Shown here: positions 11,301-23,207 of the stretch, in pieces
Numbering within the stretch: position 1 is the stretch's first letter
How the letters are laid out: every line of letters begins with the position of its first letter
Assembly: GCF_000004075.3 (NCBI RefSeq)
Contig: NC_026661.2
Coordinates: 2,852,001 to 2,916,000, forward strand
Direction of reading: 5' to 3'
Origin: Cucumis sativus
Lineage: Eukaryota > Streptophyta > Magnoliopsida > Cucurbitales > Cucurbitaceae
DNA length: 64,000 bases
The notes under the pieces: generated by a model
Databases searched by the model: none
Seen by the model: the letters and a program-made list of their open reading frames with translations, nothing else
Told to the model about the DNA's origin: nothing
Position numbers and translations under genes: made by a program

Positions 11301-14300
11301 TGAAGCAGCAGAAGAACCAAGCCTTAAAGAAGAGTCATCTTCCCAAGAGCTCACTTCATCCTTCTCCAAATGTACCTTTGATTTCTTCTCCAAACGGGTG
11401 GCAAGTTGAATGAATAGCGTAATGATGTGATTCATATCTCCATCACCCCGGCTCTTCGCTCTGCAAGAGAATGATTTAAGGAATGACATCTGCCTTTAGA
11501 AATAGTAATCATTTCAATCGATAGCTTTTCAGAAAACGTATTTTAATTTCTTACAACCGTGAAAAGTAAATAATTAATTGTCTTACTTTTAAAAATCCAG
11601 CAATAATAACAACCTGTTATTTTCCAAGTTTAAAATAAATCTTTTCACAAAAGCACACCAAAATAGAACTCAGTTCACCATTTCATCAATTTACAGTTGT
11701 ACAAAACACATGCGCTTTCCTCCTAATCCATGTTAACCTTTCGAGAGGGATTACAATTATTAACAAGAGACTTAAACTAGACCAATGCCATGTAAACCAG
11801 TCATAAAATGGGGAAATGTCAAAAGGTATTCAAAACATACTTAATTGCATCCCTACACATTCGACTGATGTCTTCCTTGACAGAACCAAGCCCCCGCTTA
11901 ATGTAATAACCGTTCCTAATTCTATCCTGAATTTCAGCAACCTGCATATAGAGATCAGAAACAGTGATAAATTTCAAAACTAAAAGGGCCTCTGGTATGC
12001 TAAAATAGTAAAATATACAAAAAAGTACCTTGGGCACAAAAAATTCAAATGTATTGTCCCTCATGATCTCCTTCAGACTGGAAGCAAGAAATTCCACCAT
12101 CCTCTTATATCCAACTTCTGATTTCTTAATAGACCATTGTCTCATGCGGGCATCTCTAGAGACAATTGATGAGGACTTTCTAGCATCAAATACTTTTGAA
12201 CGCTTGTATAAGCTTCTGCGGAATAACTGATTTGCTGACTCTCTCTTATCCACACTCTCAAAATACTGCTTCAGCTCACCAAAATCATCCACGTTAGAAC
12301 TGAGGCCCTTAATTTTAGAAAGAGAATAAGATTTGTCAGTTAAATGCTTCAGGCTCCTCATTTTAGAGTGTGTTTCTTCATTGTTTTTTGTGGCATTTAA
12401 ACTTCTTTTCACCCAATTTATATTTGGGTACTTAGAAGGCAAATCATTGAACTGACTGCAGCCTCGAACATCTATAGAGGCTAACTGAGGAAACATCCCA
12501 AGAATCTCTTCGAGTACAACCGGGGTAATGTTGGTGCAGCCAACTAGAACTATAAAATTGACCTTTTCTTCATTGTAAGTACTCTGCAATAACAGATATA
12601 CAAAAAGGTTAAACTGAGATAAATATATGACCACATGTAACACAAGCCTTTGAAATATAGCTTACCATGACATTCATGAATGTGGAATTAGTACAGTTTG
12701 GACCCAAAGATGATAAGTCAACCTGTTTGGAGATATCCTTGTAAAACCTAACAGCAGCTCTCCAATGCTTACAAGTTACAGAAGCAAATGATAAGGATTT
12801 TAGGTCAGACTGCAGAAAATGAAAAATTCGTGCCAGAATATGGCCATCAAGGAAACCCCAGGACTCAACCTCCAAACTTGTACTCTCTTCTCCAGGGAAA
12901 GTAGCATCACCACACAAATCTTCAAATGCAATTTCATCCTTTTGACGGTGATGCAGCAAATCCTCATCCACTTCATAATCGTCGTCACTTTCATCGACCA
13001 GCACCCTGGCTCTTTTAGCAGCACGTGCACTACCATCTGTTGTTCCCAACATCCAGCCACCCCAATGCAAAATCAGAAAAATTAACAGAACTCACGAAAT
13101 AATTGAGAAAAGCACTCAAGAGGAATATTAAAGCCATTGTACGTGGTACAACAAAATGCCTAAGATTAAAGCGATAAGACAAAGGAAACAGATGGATGGA
13201 CCAATAATAAAAAATTGAAAGAAATAATAATCACAAGACTCATAATAACAAATGAATACAACTTATTGGTTATTGACAACCCTACCCCTTCCATTGAGCA
13301 AATGCTCATAGAGGATGAGAGTAGAAAGACCAACAGCATCCTCAAAATGAAAAGACAAAGATACATTAAAACTCAAAATGACTTCAACGATACCTGATTT
13401 CCAGTGCATGGTCTTCTCCATCTCCTTCTTTGGTTGTTTTGCATTTATCCATGGATCTAAGACATCATTTATTGCTGCAGCGAACTCCCGGCTCTTGTAA
13501 AATTTCATAACTAATTCATGTAACTTTCCACGTGTATATCCTACAAACTGAGGATGTAGTTCATGAAACATGTTTGAGGTTGTGGCAAGTCCACCAAAGG
13601 AATTATCCCCAGATACTGAAACTGGATTTTTTGTTGTTTCACCTAATAATGGAATTTTCTCCCTCTGAATCCTTCTTGTCGATTCAGAACATTCTGCAAA
13701 AGATGTTACTGGAACCCATACCCTATCAAATTTCCTGAAAACACTACTGTTCTTTTGAATGATACCGTGATCTACCAATAACTGTAGCTCTGAAAATGAT
13801 GAAGGCCCACATTCATGTCCAGCACCATCAAGGTAATACCAATCACCAAAATGCAACTGCAAGTCATCATATGAGCAAAGACGATCTTTAGGGATGCTAA
13901 CAAAAGCAGTAGCCTTCAAAGACCTCTCCGAACTTACATCTCTAGCAATCTTTGACAAAGAATCACCATCAGCTGATCTCTTTCCATCGGTATTTGAAGA
14001 GAATAGTCTAGACCTTGAATGCCCCTTACCCCTGACCTTCATGCGAGGCTCAGAGACAAATGAACCATGATCCTTTACCACACAAGCATTTATCCTGATA
14101 ACGGGTAGCATGGTTCCCTTAGTTCCCCTAATTGTTAATGTTGACCTATCATCAAGACAGGTAAATGCCCAAGGAGGCAGATCAAGTCGTTTACTTTGAG
14201 AAGGATAATACAATTCATCCTTCTGATGCCATCTAGGATCCTCATAACCTGATTTGGACATCTGACATAGTGGAAAACCATCATTCAGAACAAGCTTCTT

Positions 14301-17300
14301 TCTACCATTTCTTTCTTGGGCAGATTCATCATTTCTCCTCCAATCACCACCCTTGCAAGACCATGGTCCAGAAGTCCAGTCACCATCATCAACGGCAAAG
14401 TCTTTGTCAGATGACACATTCTTTTGGGAACCAGAATCCACAGATGTTACAAAGTCACTAAATTCCACAACATCATCAGTACTTTGATCAAGCTGTTCAC
14501 CAACATGATCTGAGAAACCTGTGAAGATCAGATCAAGATTAATAATGGAAGGAGCTGCATTTCACCCAAAATTGAGACAAAGTATCTAAATGACAAATTA
14601 TTTTTGCTTAAAAGGGAGAAAAGAAGGGAAATTTGTTTTAAATAGATAAATAAATAGAAGAAAAAACCCCTTCTTCACCACATAAATCTGTGGTGTGTGA
14701 AAATGCAGTAGAGAAGGCACAGTTTTTTTATTATCAATTAAAGAATAATTCTATGCATCCAAGGTGCAACCCATGTTCTGCAGCCCAACTTAGTCGTCCA
14801 AAACATTTTGCCACGTGATAATCTCTTCTTTCTTTCTTTTTTAAATATTTAATGTTCTCTGTTGTGGTTGGTGTGAAAAAACAAAAGTAAAATCTAAGAG
14901 GCACCTGAGTATTCCTCTTGCCGATTTGCTCTTGCAATTTAGGGCATGTTTGAGAGTGATCAAAATGACGAGATCACTTTTATCTTAAAAATGGTAATAT
15001 TTAGCAATGGTAGATATGTGTCCAGAATCGCTTTAGGTGATCCGCTATAAGTGATTTTAAAGTGATATATATTTAAAGCCTCCTATTTATCTTATCGTGT
15101 CCTAAGATTATGTGAAATTTTAACTATTCTTTTTCCTATCATTCTCAATCATTTAACTCCACTTTTTCCTACTCGCTTTCTAAATTCTAACTTCTCTCTA
15201 AAGTTTTTATTATCTCTATTCTAACTTAATTCTTCCATGGTTTTTCTCTCCTAATATCTTTGTATACTCAGTCCACTCCCAATTTTTTTGTCTTTAAAAT
15301 ATTACTCTCTAGTTTTCGTCTCTCTACTTCTTTTGTATCCCTCTTAACTTTTCTCGCTCTAAAGGTACAAGATCAGGTCAAGTAAAACTCAACAAGTATT
15401 TTCTTATACAACGCTAGGATGCTGTTTTGTAGGCAAAGGTTAAAGCCCAGAAATTATCTTCCTTGCTGTCGGTTACACGCTAGGATATTTGATTAGAGAA
15501 GCCGGATAGAGTTCATTCATCAAGATGCCATAAGATGATGAATGCAAGCCTTTTTTCTATGCTTATAGTTACACACTTCTTTTTATTAATGACAATTGGA
15601 GAGCATATTTGCTCTCTGACTTGGCATTTGGCTCCTAGGTTAGGATTTTGGAGGATGTCTTATGCTTTCCACACAATTCTTTTACTAACCATTTATTAAA
15701 TTTAATATCCCGAAAAAAAATAATAATTGAAAATTGTAGAAGAATCCAAATTAAATTGTTTTTTATCCCAATATATATATATATCGAAGAATAACTTGTA
15801 CCTTCGGAGATGGCCAATCTTTCCCATTGCTCACCATCCAAAGTCATCTGCAAAACTTCTGCAATAAAACAAATAGAGGGGAAATGTCAAGAAATCCCCA
15901 TGAATGAGGCAAGGACGGATTTTGCCAGACTTTTTAGAAAGTGGAAAAGGTTAAAACAAATACCTGCAATTGTTTCAAGTTCTTTCCCAGGAATAACAGT
16001 AATATCCTCTAACAAAGCGCCAATCCTTTCATCAATGTGAAGATCTCCTAATGGCTCAGACGCCTCCACACCTTCATCAGAAGGTAAAATTGATCCACCA
16101 CTTGGAATTTGGTTAGGTTCAAAATGACCACCCTGAATGTCTAATTTTCCAGTATCTGTGATATCTACCAATACATTGCCGGTTGCTTCAGGAGGGCTCA
16201 CCAACTGAGTTACAGAGTCTGGTACAATGGATGGAAAATTTATGGTGACCAAAGGAGAAACAGCATTCTCAACCGTCACCCATCTATCACTATCCAAGTG
16301 CTTAATAAAGTGATCCGACATTAAAGAACCTTCTTCCACGAGTGCCTTCAGATCATACAGTCTAGTAGGGCCACGCTCCAAACCATAATAATCGAGATAA
16401 AACCATTTGCCTGTTGATGTATCAGTAACCAGGGGAGCATGTGGCGGGGTATCACAAATATCCATATCCTCCTCCATAGAAGGCAGCTCTTCAGGAACTC
16501 CATCCACATGAGACAGTTCTATAGAAGTTTGGTTTGGACTCTGAGACTTCTCCTCCCCTTCATAAGACCTGCAGTCACCAACAGTCTCAATGGATCCATT
16601 GGTATTCTGCTCATTGATCTCATCATAGGATTCTTTTGCAACTGATTCTCTTCCATCAGGGTCCTTTGGTGTAGTTTTATCTTCCCGGGCTCTGCTTCCA
16701 TTGTTATGCTTTTCACCTTTGCTTCTTCGGCTTGTTTCTCTGTGGTTACTGGTCCTACTCCGGTCAAGAGGTGATCTGTCTAAATAGTTTGGTGTTCGAT
16801 CTCTACGACTATGACATCGAGCTCGATCTTGCGGGGACCGCTCTGTAAGAGGACTACGATAACGATGGTCATAGTGACGACTCCGGTCGTACGGTGATTT
16901 ATCACGACCATATGGTGATCTTTCACCAATAAACGGTGATCTATCCCGATGACCAGGGCTGCGGTCCCTGTGATCATGATACCTACCTTTTTCACGAGGT
17001 GAGCGATCAGAATGACCAGGACTATGCACATGTCTGCTGTAAGCTTCCCGAGAAGATGTAGAAGAAGATTCGTAATGTCTTGTAGAGAACTTATCAGAAG
17101 AAGATATCCGAGAAGAAGAAGAAGAATTTTTACAAGACCTTTCCATAGGGCGGATTGAATAATGGTCGGAGTGCGCAGTTCTGCTGCTATCCTCTGAAAG
17201 TCTCCTGCTTTTCGAACCAGCATAATCCCCATAATCACCATAATGTTTGCGCTCAAAATTATCTGACTCCAGACTATAGCGCTTCAAACGGTTGCAAGAA

Positions 17301-18178
17301 GAATAATCTTTTCCAAAGTTCTTACCGTCGTTGTAGTCGTTCCTATGGGTAACTTCGTCGTTCATAAGCTTTGAACCATACCTCGAACCTCTGTCTTGGC
17401 CAGTCTCCCATCTGGGTGTAGTTTTGCCGTGCTGATTCCCACTTCGATTGAGTTCTTTCCTTCTGGTATCATCGGTTGAGTACTTAACAAGAGGTGGTGT
17501 TGGCTCACGCACATTTTTCCACGCTCTGTCTTTCTCAGGCTCGTATCTGCGTGTTCTTGAATAACGAAAGTCATCCTTCAGAATGTCACCCTTTTCCCAT
17601 CTATCTGGAATGAACTCTCCTCTCTCAATTTCATCCTTTGCCAACCTCCGTGATCTATTATCAACCTCGCCTTTTCTACTCTTCTCTGGAACTATCTCCC
17701 CTTTCTCTATATCCCCTCTCCGCCACTTTCCCCGCACATTCTCTCCTTTGTCAATCTCAGCTTTCCTCCATTTTTCACTGTTTTCAATCCCACTTCTTCT
17801 TGACTTCTCAGGCACAAACTCTCCATTTTCTACTTCTACTCTCGACCACTTCAACGTACCAAATTCACCCTCTTCAACTTCATCTTTCTCTGCACTATCA
17901 ACACCATTTTCAGCATGCCCAACTTCTCTGCTACTCTTACCTGGCTTATCCAATCCTGATTCTGTTCTTCCCAATTCAACATCCTTCGCTACGACCTCTT
18001 CTTTCTTCAACTTCATCTTCTGCTTCCGTTCTGCCTCACTGAATTTGACTGTAGACTTTGAATTGAACCCATTATTCTTTCCTGCACAAAGCATTTTCTC
18101 TGAAGGAATTGGAAACGTCTCCATAATATGCTGCTGTTGTTGTTGCAAAGGTATGCATGCGACGCCTCCATCGCCCAT
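5343..18178 (-). CDS. ATXR3: Histone H3K4 methyltransferase ATXR3/SDG2
   Basis: Deposits H3K4 trimethylation in the nucleus. I assemble 19 exons: 18178-15964, 15858-15802, 14518-13394, 13036-12666, 12583-12029, 11941-11841, 11460-10410, 10293-10222, 9814-9704, 9582-9482, 8146-8047, 7967-7872, 7654-7487, 7410-7285, 7058-7005, 6673-6426, 6333-6225, 6136-5834, 5519-5343. All junctions are GT..AG and in phase, giving 2379 residues, close to the Arabidopsis protein. Start MGDGGVACIPL matches the family; an upstream in-frame Met at 18208 is less likely. Domains: charged repeats and an RS-rich tract (about 80-520), GYF-like modules at about 590-642 and 983-1030, an F-box/LRR-like part at 1190-1313, SET at about 1818-1955 (ICHSCRPNC near 1908-1916, ITFDY near 1944-1948), post-SET cysteines 1963-1970 (CLCGSHVC), and the long conserved C-terminus ending FQAMWDR. 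No broken residues seen. Confidence 0.95.
8965..9290 (+). mobile_element. LINE relic (zf-RVT tail) in an ATXR3 intron
   Basis: The 1.3-kb ATXR3 intron between 8147 and 9481 contains, antisense to the gene, a decayed stretch that reads like the reverse-transcriptase-associated zinc-binding tail of plant LINE elements. Recognisable pieces are SEHPVYYFVHYSF, GVKKVLWPTINSAFL and EAERNAQTFKDSF, resembling the usual HCSFA.., KKVLW.. and W.ERN.R.F signatures. A stop codon after AFL and loss of the zinc ligands show it is dead. The ends were not resolved, and the flanking 8340-8960 may belong to the same insertion. Confidence 0.55.
14930..15110. repeat. Possible MITE-like repeat end in ATXR3 intron 2
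   Basis: The intron at 14519-15801 contains a stretch beginning near 14939 with AGGGCATGTTTGAGAGTGAT, followed by short repeated pieces around 'gatcacttttat' and 'agtgattttaaag'. This GGGC..GTTTG-type beginning is common at the ends of small plant DNA transposons. I could not find a clear matching inverted terminal repeat, so the call is tentative. Confidence 0.25.
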
Positions 18179-20139
18179 GGAAATCTCACCTCTGTCACTC
18201 AAACTCAAAACCCTAACTCTCCCTTTCGCCAGGGCTCTCGATGCTCATACTGCGATATCTTCAAATCCCCGAATCTTCCTCCAATTCAAACCCTGTTTTT
18301 TCCAAAAGAGAAAACCCAAAACCAAAGTCAAGCCCAAACAATGTAGGGTTTAATAAACCAAATAAAACAAAAAACTCGCAAAATTCACGAAACAAGTAAT
18401 CATCCCCCCATGACGAACAACCCCGGCTCTTAATACCAAAACCTATCAATCGAATTCCGTAAATGTAAAAAGAGAAAACCCAACGAAAATCAACGGAAGC
18501 AAAAATTTCCAAGAAAACAAAATTGAACGAAGACTGAATAGATCCAGAAAGGAGAAAAAAAAAAAACAAAAAATCGTAGCTGCGACAGACCGTAGAGCGC
18601 GCGAGAGACTGAGTTAACGATGTACGGATCAAGAACTGAATTAATTACAAGTTCTGAAATCAATCTCTCTGAAAAATCTCCCTCCTTCTTTTGAAACTTG
18701 TGAAAAAAAAATTCCAATCTTTTTTTCCCTTTAAGCGCTATATCTATGAGTCGCTCTTTGGTTGCGTTCTATGTTGGTCTGAGAGACGAAGCTTTCTTGT
18801 TCCTTTTTTTTTTTTCTTTTTTCTTTTTTTTTTTTTTTCCTTCAAACAATTCCGATCGTTGCCCTTTTGTGAATTTAAGGGGGTCAAGGAAGTAAATGAG
18901 TGAAATTACGAAAAAGACATAGGTTTATTTTGACTGCCAAGTTGGGCTCATTCGGATTTTCACATCTCATTAAATTTTTATGTAAACTATCGATCTCAAA
19001 TTTTTCATTTTCTTATTAATATTCTAATCAACGTGGTAATTTAATGTTAAAAAGGAATTGATGAACTTTCTTTAATTTTATTGCTACGAATTTACTGAAA
19101 TACCCTTGGAAGGGTAAAGCGGTTGACACGATATTTACCTTCGTAAATACGCCGTCATTTCCCAGATGAGAGGAGGCGAGGAGATAAAGGAATCGGGGGG
19201 TATTTTGGTAAATGTCTTATGGTTTTGGCGCTCAAGTTTTTTCGGGGGTTGAAAAAGGAGGGATTCACGAAGTCGTCGTGATTTCGAATTGGGCTGTGAA
19301 ATTCGGCCCATTCGGGTCCATTCTGACCCTAAATTCAACTGGATTGAGCCTAATAATATGGGCCCATCTTCTTTTTCTGAGCCGATGTGGCCCAACTATA
19401 CAAATATTGGGTGTTTGGAATTCGAATCCGGAATGAGGTAAATTATGGTTATGGACAAAACCAAGAATGTTATTTCGCAAGTTTGAATCCTATGGTTTCT
19501 ATGTACTTTCTTGTTTGCAAATAAATAGTTCAGGAGATAAAAGGCACCTGACCCTATTTCAATAGACCAAGTATTCAAAATGAAATCAATATATTATTAG
19601 TATTGATAATATGAGATGTTTTAGGACCCGTTTCATAACAATTTCATTTTTTGTTTTTATTTTTAGTTTTTTAGGAAACCATTATGTTTGATAAAATTTA
19701 GGAAGTGTTATCATTTTATTTGTTTAACCATTATCAGTCATCTTTAATAAAATAACAAACTTACATTGAAGATAACAAATTAAATTCCAATTGCATATAT
19801 TTAGTATTATACAGATCCAATTGCACTAAAAAAAGTGTACGGAGATGTAACATTTTCATGAACTTAGCCAAAATTCATACGAGAAAACTCATCACATATT
19901 TAATATACATATAGTCATAAATTCCTTTCACATTCACAAGGTGGATAGATGGGCCTGTCTATCTGCATATATATGTATAATTGGTTATCTGTAGCACATG
20001 AAACTGATATTCATATTAATATGTTTCTAACACACGAGTCGACTTTTATTCGGAATTTGAAATCGTACGACGGTGGGAGTACGTGAAATGCCATTCTCCT
20101 ACGACAATGCTCCAACTATGTGATAATATTTTCTTACCT
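18179..20139. other. Upstream region of ATXR3
   Basis: From 18179 to about 18760 is the probable 5' leader and core promoter of the minus-strand ATXR3 gene. A T/CT-rich run at 18802-18840 (A/GA-rich on the gene strand) follows. A group of TGGGCY-type elements lies at 19289-19396. A repeat-like stretch begins near 19620 with AGGACCCGTTT and continues in T-rich sequence, resembling a dispersed plant repeat. No protein-coding frame is supported. Confidence 0.5.
19289..19396. promoter_or_regulatory. Cluster of TGGGCY (site II-type) elements
   Basis: Within about 110 bases there are TTGGGCT (19289), CGGCCCA (near 19304), TGGGCCCA (19360) and TGGCCCAA (19388); another TTGGGCT lies at 18942. Such GCCCA elements are frequent in promoters of broadly expressed plant genes and are bound by TCP factors. 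The nearest gene reading away from this cluster is ATXR3, so it is probably part of its promoter. The function is inferred from motif and position. Confidence 0.45.
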
Positions 20140-20982
20140 TCAAAACATGGAAGGCACCGGTGAAAACGCCGGCATAGCCATCGCCATTGTGTTCGTCCTG
20201 CAAATTAACAAAGGAAACCAACCAAGTTTAAGTTTTACTAGTCGGGACCATTTGCTTTACAAACATCTAAGATTCTCTTGAGGTATCTTAATTATCATGT
20301 TTGTTTTGTAAAAATCTAAAATGTTATGATATTCAGAGATTCCGAACATCAGAATATATCATATATCATGACCAAAGACATCTAACAAATTTTTTATGCC
20401 CACGTGAATGGATTTTTTATATTATAAGGAGAAAGCATCCCATTTTCATTTTTTACTTTTACATATATATATATAAATACAACTTTTTTAAACGACGACA
20501 ATTCTATTTAATTTCAAATTAATATATCAATTTGGTCATTCAATGAAAAACTCAAGACTTTTTTAAAATGTCATGTCAATGTATTCTAAACATACACCAA
20601 TTAACTTCAAAAAGGTGTAATGAAGCTTTTAAAATCATAATTTAAAACGAGAATTAAATACGAAACAAATCAATTAGTGTAATTACCAGTAATTATCTCT
20701 GCCATCGTAATAACCATACGACTTAGTCGTAAAACTGCCTTGGTGACCGGACGTCTTCTTCTCCGCCTTCCTTTTGCTGGATTTCTTACACCGCCACTCA
20801 GCTCCATTACTATCCTCCACAATAGCAGCCAACGCCGGTCGCCAATGCGCTGCTGATTCCGACTTCGAACTCCTCGGGCTCGTGACGCCCTGCTCCGCCT
20901 TCACCTCGTCTGTCACTGCGTCGTGCGGCGCCACCGCTGCTGACCGCCAACAAGAGCCGAATTTTGAAATAAACGATGACAT
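20140..20982 (-). CDS. Small stress-type plant protein, two exons
   Basis: Exons 20982-20687 and 20197-20140 join in phase (donor after TACTG, acceptor CAG) to give 117 residues. The start MSSFISKFGSCW was chosen because a TATAAATA box lies at 21057-21064, so the in-frame Met at 21069 is outside the transcript. The middle is Ser/Lys/Ala-rich (RRSAAVAP-like, KKSSKRKAEKK), and the C-terminus reads DNYWTNTMAMAMPAFSP followed by VPSMF and a stop. I recall a family of small uncharacterised plant proteins ending in a similar MAMPAFSPTPF-type tail; their role is unknown to me, though some are stress-induced. No signal peptide or membrane segment in this start choice. Exon 2 is also open in a second frame, which would need a different donor phase. 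Confidence 0.6.
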
Positions 20983-21056
20983 AATGGCTAAAAGGAAAAC
21001 GGTAGCGGAATAGAAAGGAAGTAAATTTCTTGAAGAAGACAACAGAGTTCGTGCCT

Positions 21057-21064
21057 TATTTATA
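21057..21064 (-). promoter_or_regulatory. TATA box of the small protein gene
   Basis: TATAAATA on the minus strand, 75 bases upstream of the ATG at 20982. Position and sequence are those of a plant core promoter. Confidence 0.6.
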
Positions 21065-23130
21065 GTCAAATTACAATTACTTGATGAATTATAATAATTA
21101 AGTAAAATTTAAAATCAATTAGTGAATTCAACTAATTACTTTTATGGGAAATTGCCACAAACAATTTTTTTTTAAAAAATAGCTTATAACACTTTATATT
21201 ACATATTTGACAAATTCCACTATAATATGATCGCTCCCCTACTTTAATTATTTTAAATTTATTTTCATGTTTATTAAAAATTATATTCTTATAAAAAATT
21301 AAGAGGGTATAATCATTGTCGCTGATAACATCTCGAATTTTTTTAAAACTAAACATATTTCTCTTTATTTTTTTATTTTTCTAATCGCACTAGTTAAATG
21401 CTTAACTAAATTTAGAAAATGAGAACAAAAAGTTTTCAAATTCTGTTTTGAATTTTTAAAACATTGCCAAATAATAGATATAAAAAAAAGTGATTATATA
21501 TAGACTTAATTTTAAAAGTTTAATAATTATTCAACCATGTCTAAAATTACAAAGTTTCCAAATCTAAAGACACCTTTTAAGTATAAAACTTAAATATTTT
21601 GAAAATTTTGTTGTATAATAATTGTATCAATTTAAACTTTTAAAGTCGTCTACACAAACCACAGGTCATTTCAGCATGCTTTATGATATAGAATTGTTTC
21701 GAACTAAGCACGCTTAATTTTAGAGTTATCAAGATCATGTAACTGAAAACGAAAGTGCACACGAGTATAGGTATTAACTTTTAATTCTTTTAAATATTTG
21801 TTAACCTTAACATTAATTTCACGTCTTCGTAACCTCTCTTATTGAAATATGATATAGTTTCATTAATGTCTCATTCCTAAACTCTTGACGTTAAAAATAT
21901 ATTAATTTAAACCCTTGCGTTATCTTTTACTTTAATACACTCGTGAAAGTTGATGATTTAAATTGATACATGTATGAAAGTTAAATGTTTAAATGCATGT
22001 ATGAGAGTCTAAAGTTTAAATTAATACAACTTCGAAATCAAGAATTTAAATAGATACAATTTCAAATTCAAAAGTTTACGAGTATAAATGAGTAACTGTC
22101 TAAAATGAAATAGAACTGGAGAGATGCCCAATGAATTGGGGAATAAAAGCTAAACCTGTGGGTATGACTGCCCTTTAGTTTTGGGAATTAGGCCCATAGA
22201 AATGAGAAACATTGTGGGCGATGCCAAAACCAATATTAAGAACTGTCTTCTTACCCAACTTTCTTCTTTCTCTGTCTTACCTTCAAATGCAACTTTCTCC
22301 TTTTTGGAAAACAGAATGTACTGTTTTCTTGTTTCTACTTCCTCTTATGCTAACAAATAATACAAAGAGTAAATAAACAGACTACTCATATTTCACCTAC
22401 ACACTTCCTAATTCATCCTACCTACTTTTGAATTTAAATAAATGCATCAACGACTCTAGTCAATTTAACGATGTAATTGATACTCTTAAATTTACGAGTT
22501 TTGTCTAAAAATGTCGACGAATGACAAGTTTTGACACATTTTTAAATGACACGCTCTTCAACATATAAGATAAAATTTTAGATCAAAACACTTAGTTTTG
22601 TCACCGCATTTTAAACATTTCTATTGTCTAGTAGATGAAAACACTAGTTACTATTCCAATGGATTATACTTTGCTATATAACTTTGGACTACAACAAGTG
22701 CGAAACAAATATATGGAAAGTTTTGGGTTGTTTGGTAAGAAATTTTGAGTATATTTAATATCTTTAATTGCATTGTTTTCAAATAAATGTGTTGGACCAC
22801 AATGAATGTTATTCTTCTAAAAACTGTTTTTCAAATGGTATAAGAAAACATATGTTATGAAAATAACTTTTTTCTTTTGTTTTCATTACATCTAGGTTTT
22901 TAAGTTTTGAAAATGCATAATTATACTATGTATAGATAAAATTAAGCATTATCAATATAAGTTTAGAACTCCATCCTAAGTTGTATTGAAAGACCTTAAG
23001 AAAAAATTAAACAAATTTGTTAAGTATGGAAGGTTGTTAGGGATAGATAAAGGAATGAAACTATCTACAAAACATACCCAAATATTTCATTCAACGGTAC
23101 TATTTTTCTTTTAAAGGTCCTAGTAGCGGA

Positions 23131-23207
23131 CAGTGGGCCAAAGTAGGACTCTGAATTGGGCCTCTTACTTCACCCCAATACGGAAGAAATTGGGCTGTAG
23201 CCCAATT
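23131..23207. promoter_or_regulatory. Orphan TGGGCY cluster with inverted repeat
   Basis: GTGGGCCAAA near 23131, TTGGGCCTC near 23156, and a perfect palindrome at 23188-23207 whose 9-base arms AATTGGGCT / AGCCCAATT are separated by GT. This density resembles a plant promoter, but no recognisable gene begins within 3 kb. The 69-codon frame at 23133-23342 overlaps it and has no family signature. Confidence 0.35.

Noticed and set aside
10855-11409. 184-codon plus-strand frame
   Set aside because: It is antisense to ATXR3 exon 7, Ser/Leu-rich and without any family motif; a shadow of the real gene.
15887-15963. Extension of the first ATXR3 exon frame beyond 15964
   Set aside because: A GTA donor follows CAATTGCAG at 15964 and the in-phase continuation at 15858-15802 matches the expected protein; the extension is intron.
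17583-18353. 256-codon plus-strand frame
   Set aside because: Antisense shadow of the repetitive charged N-terminus of ATXR3; low-complexity Ser/Phe/Leu.
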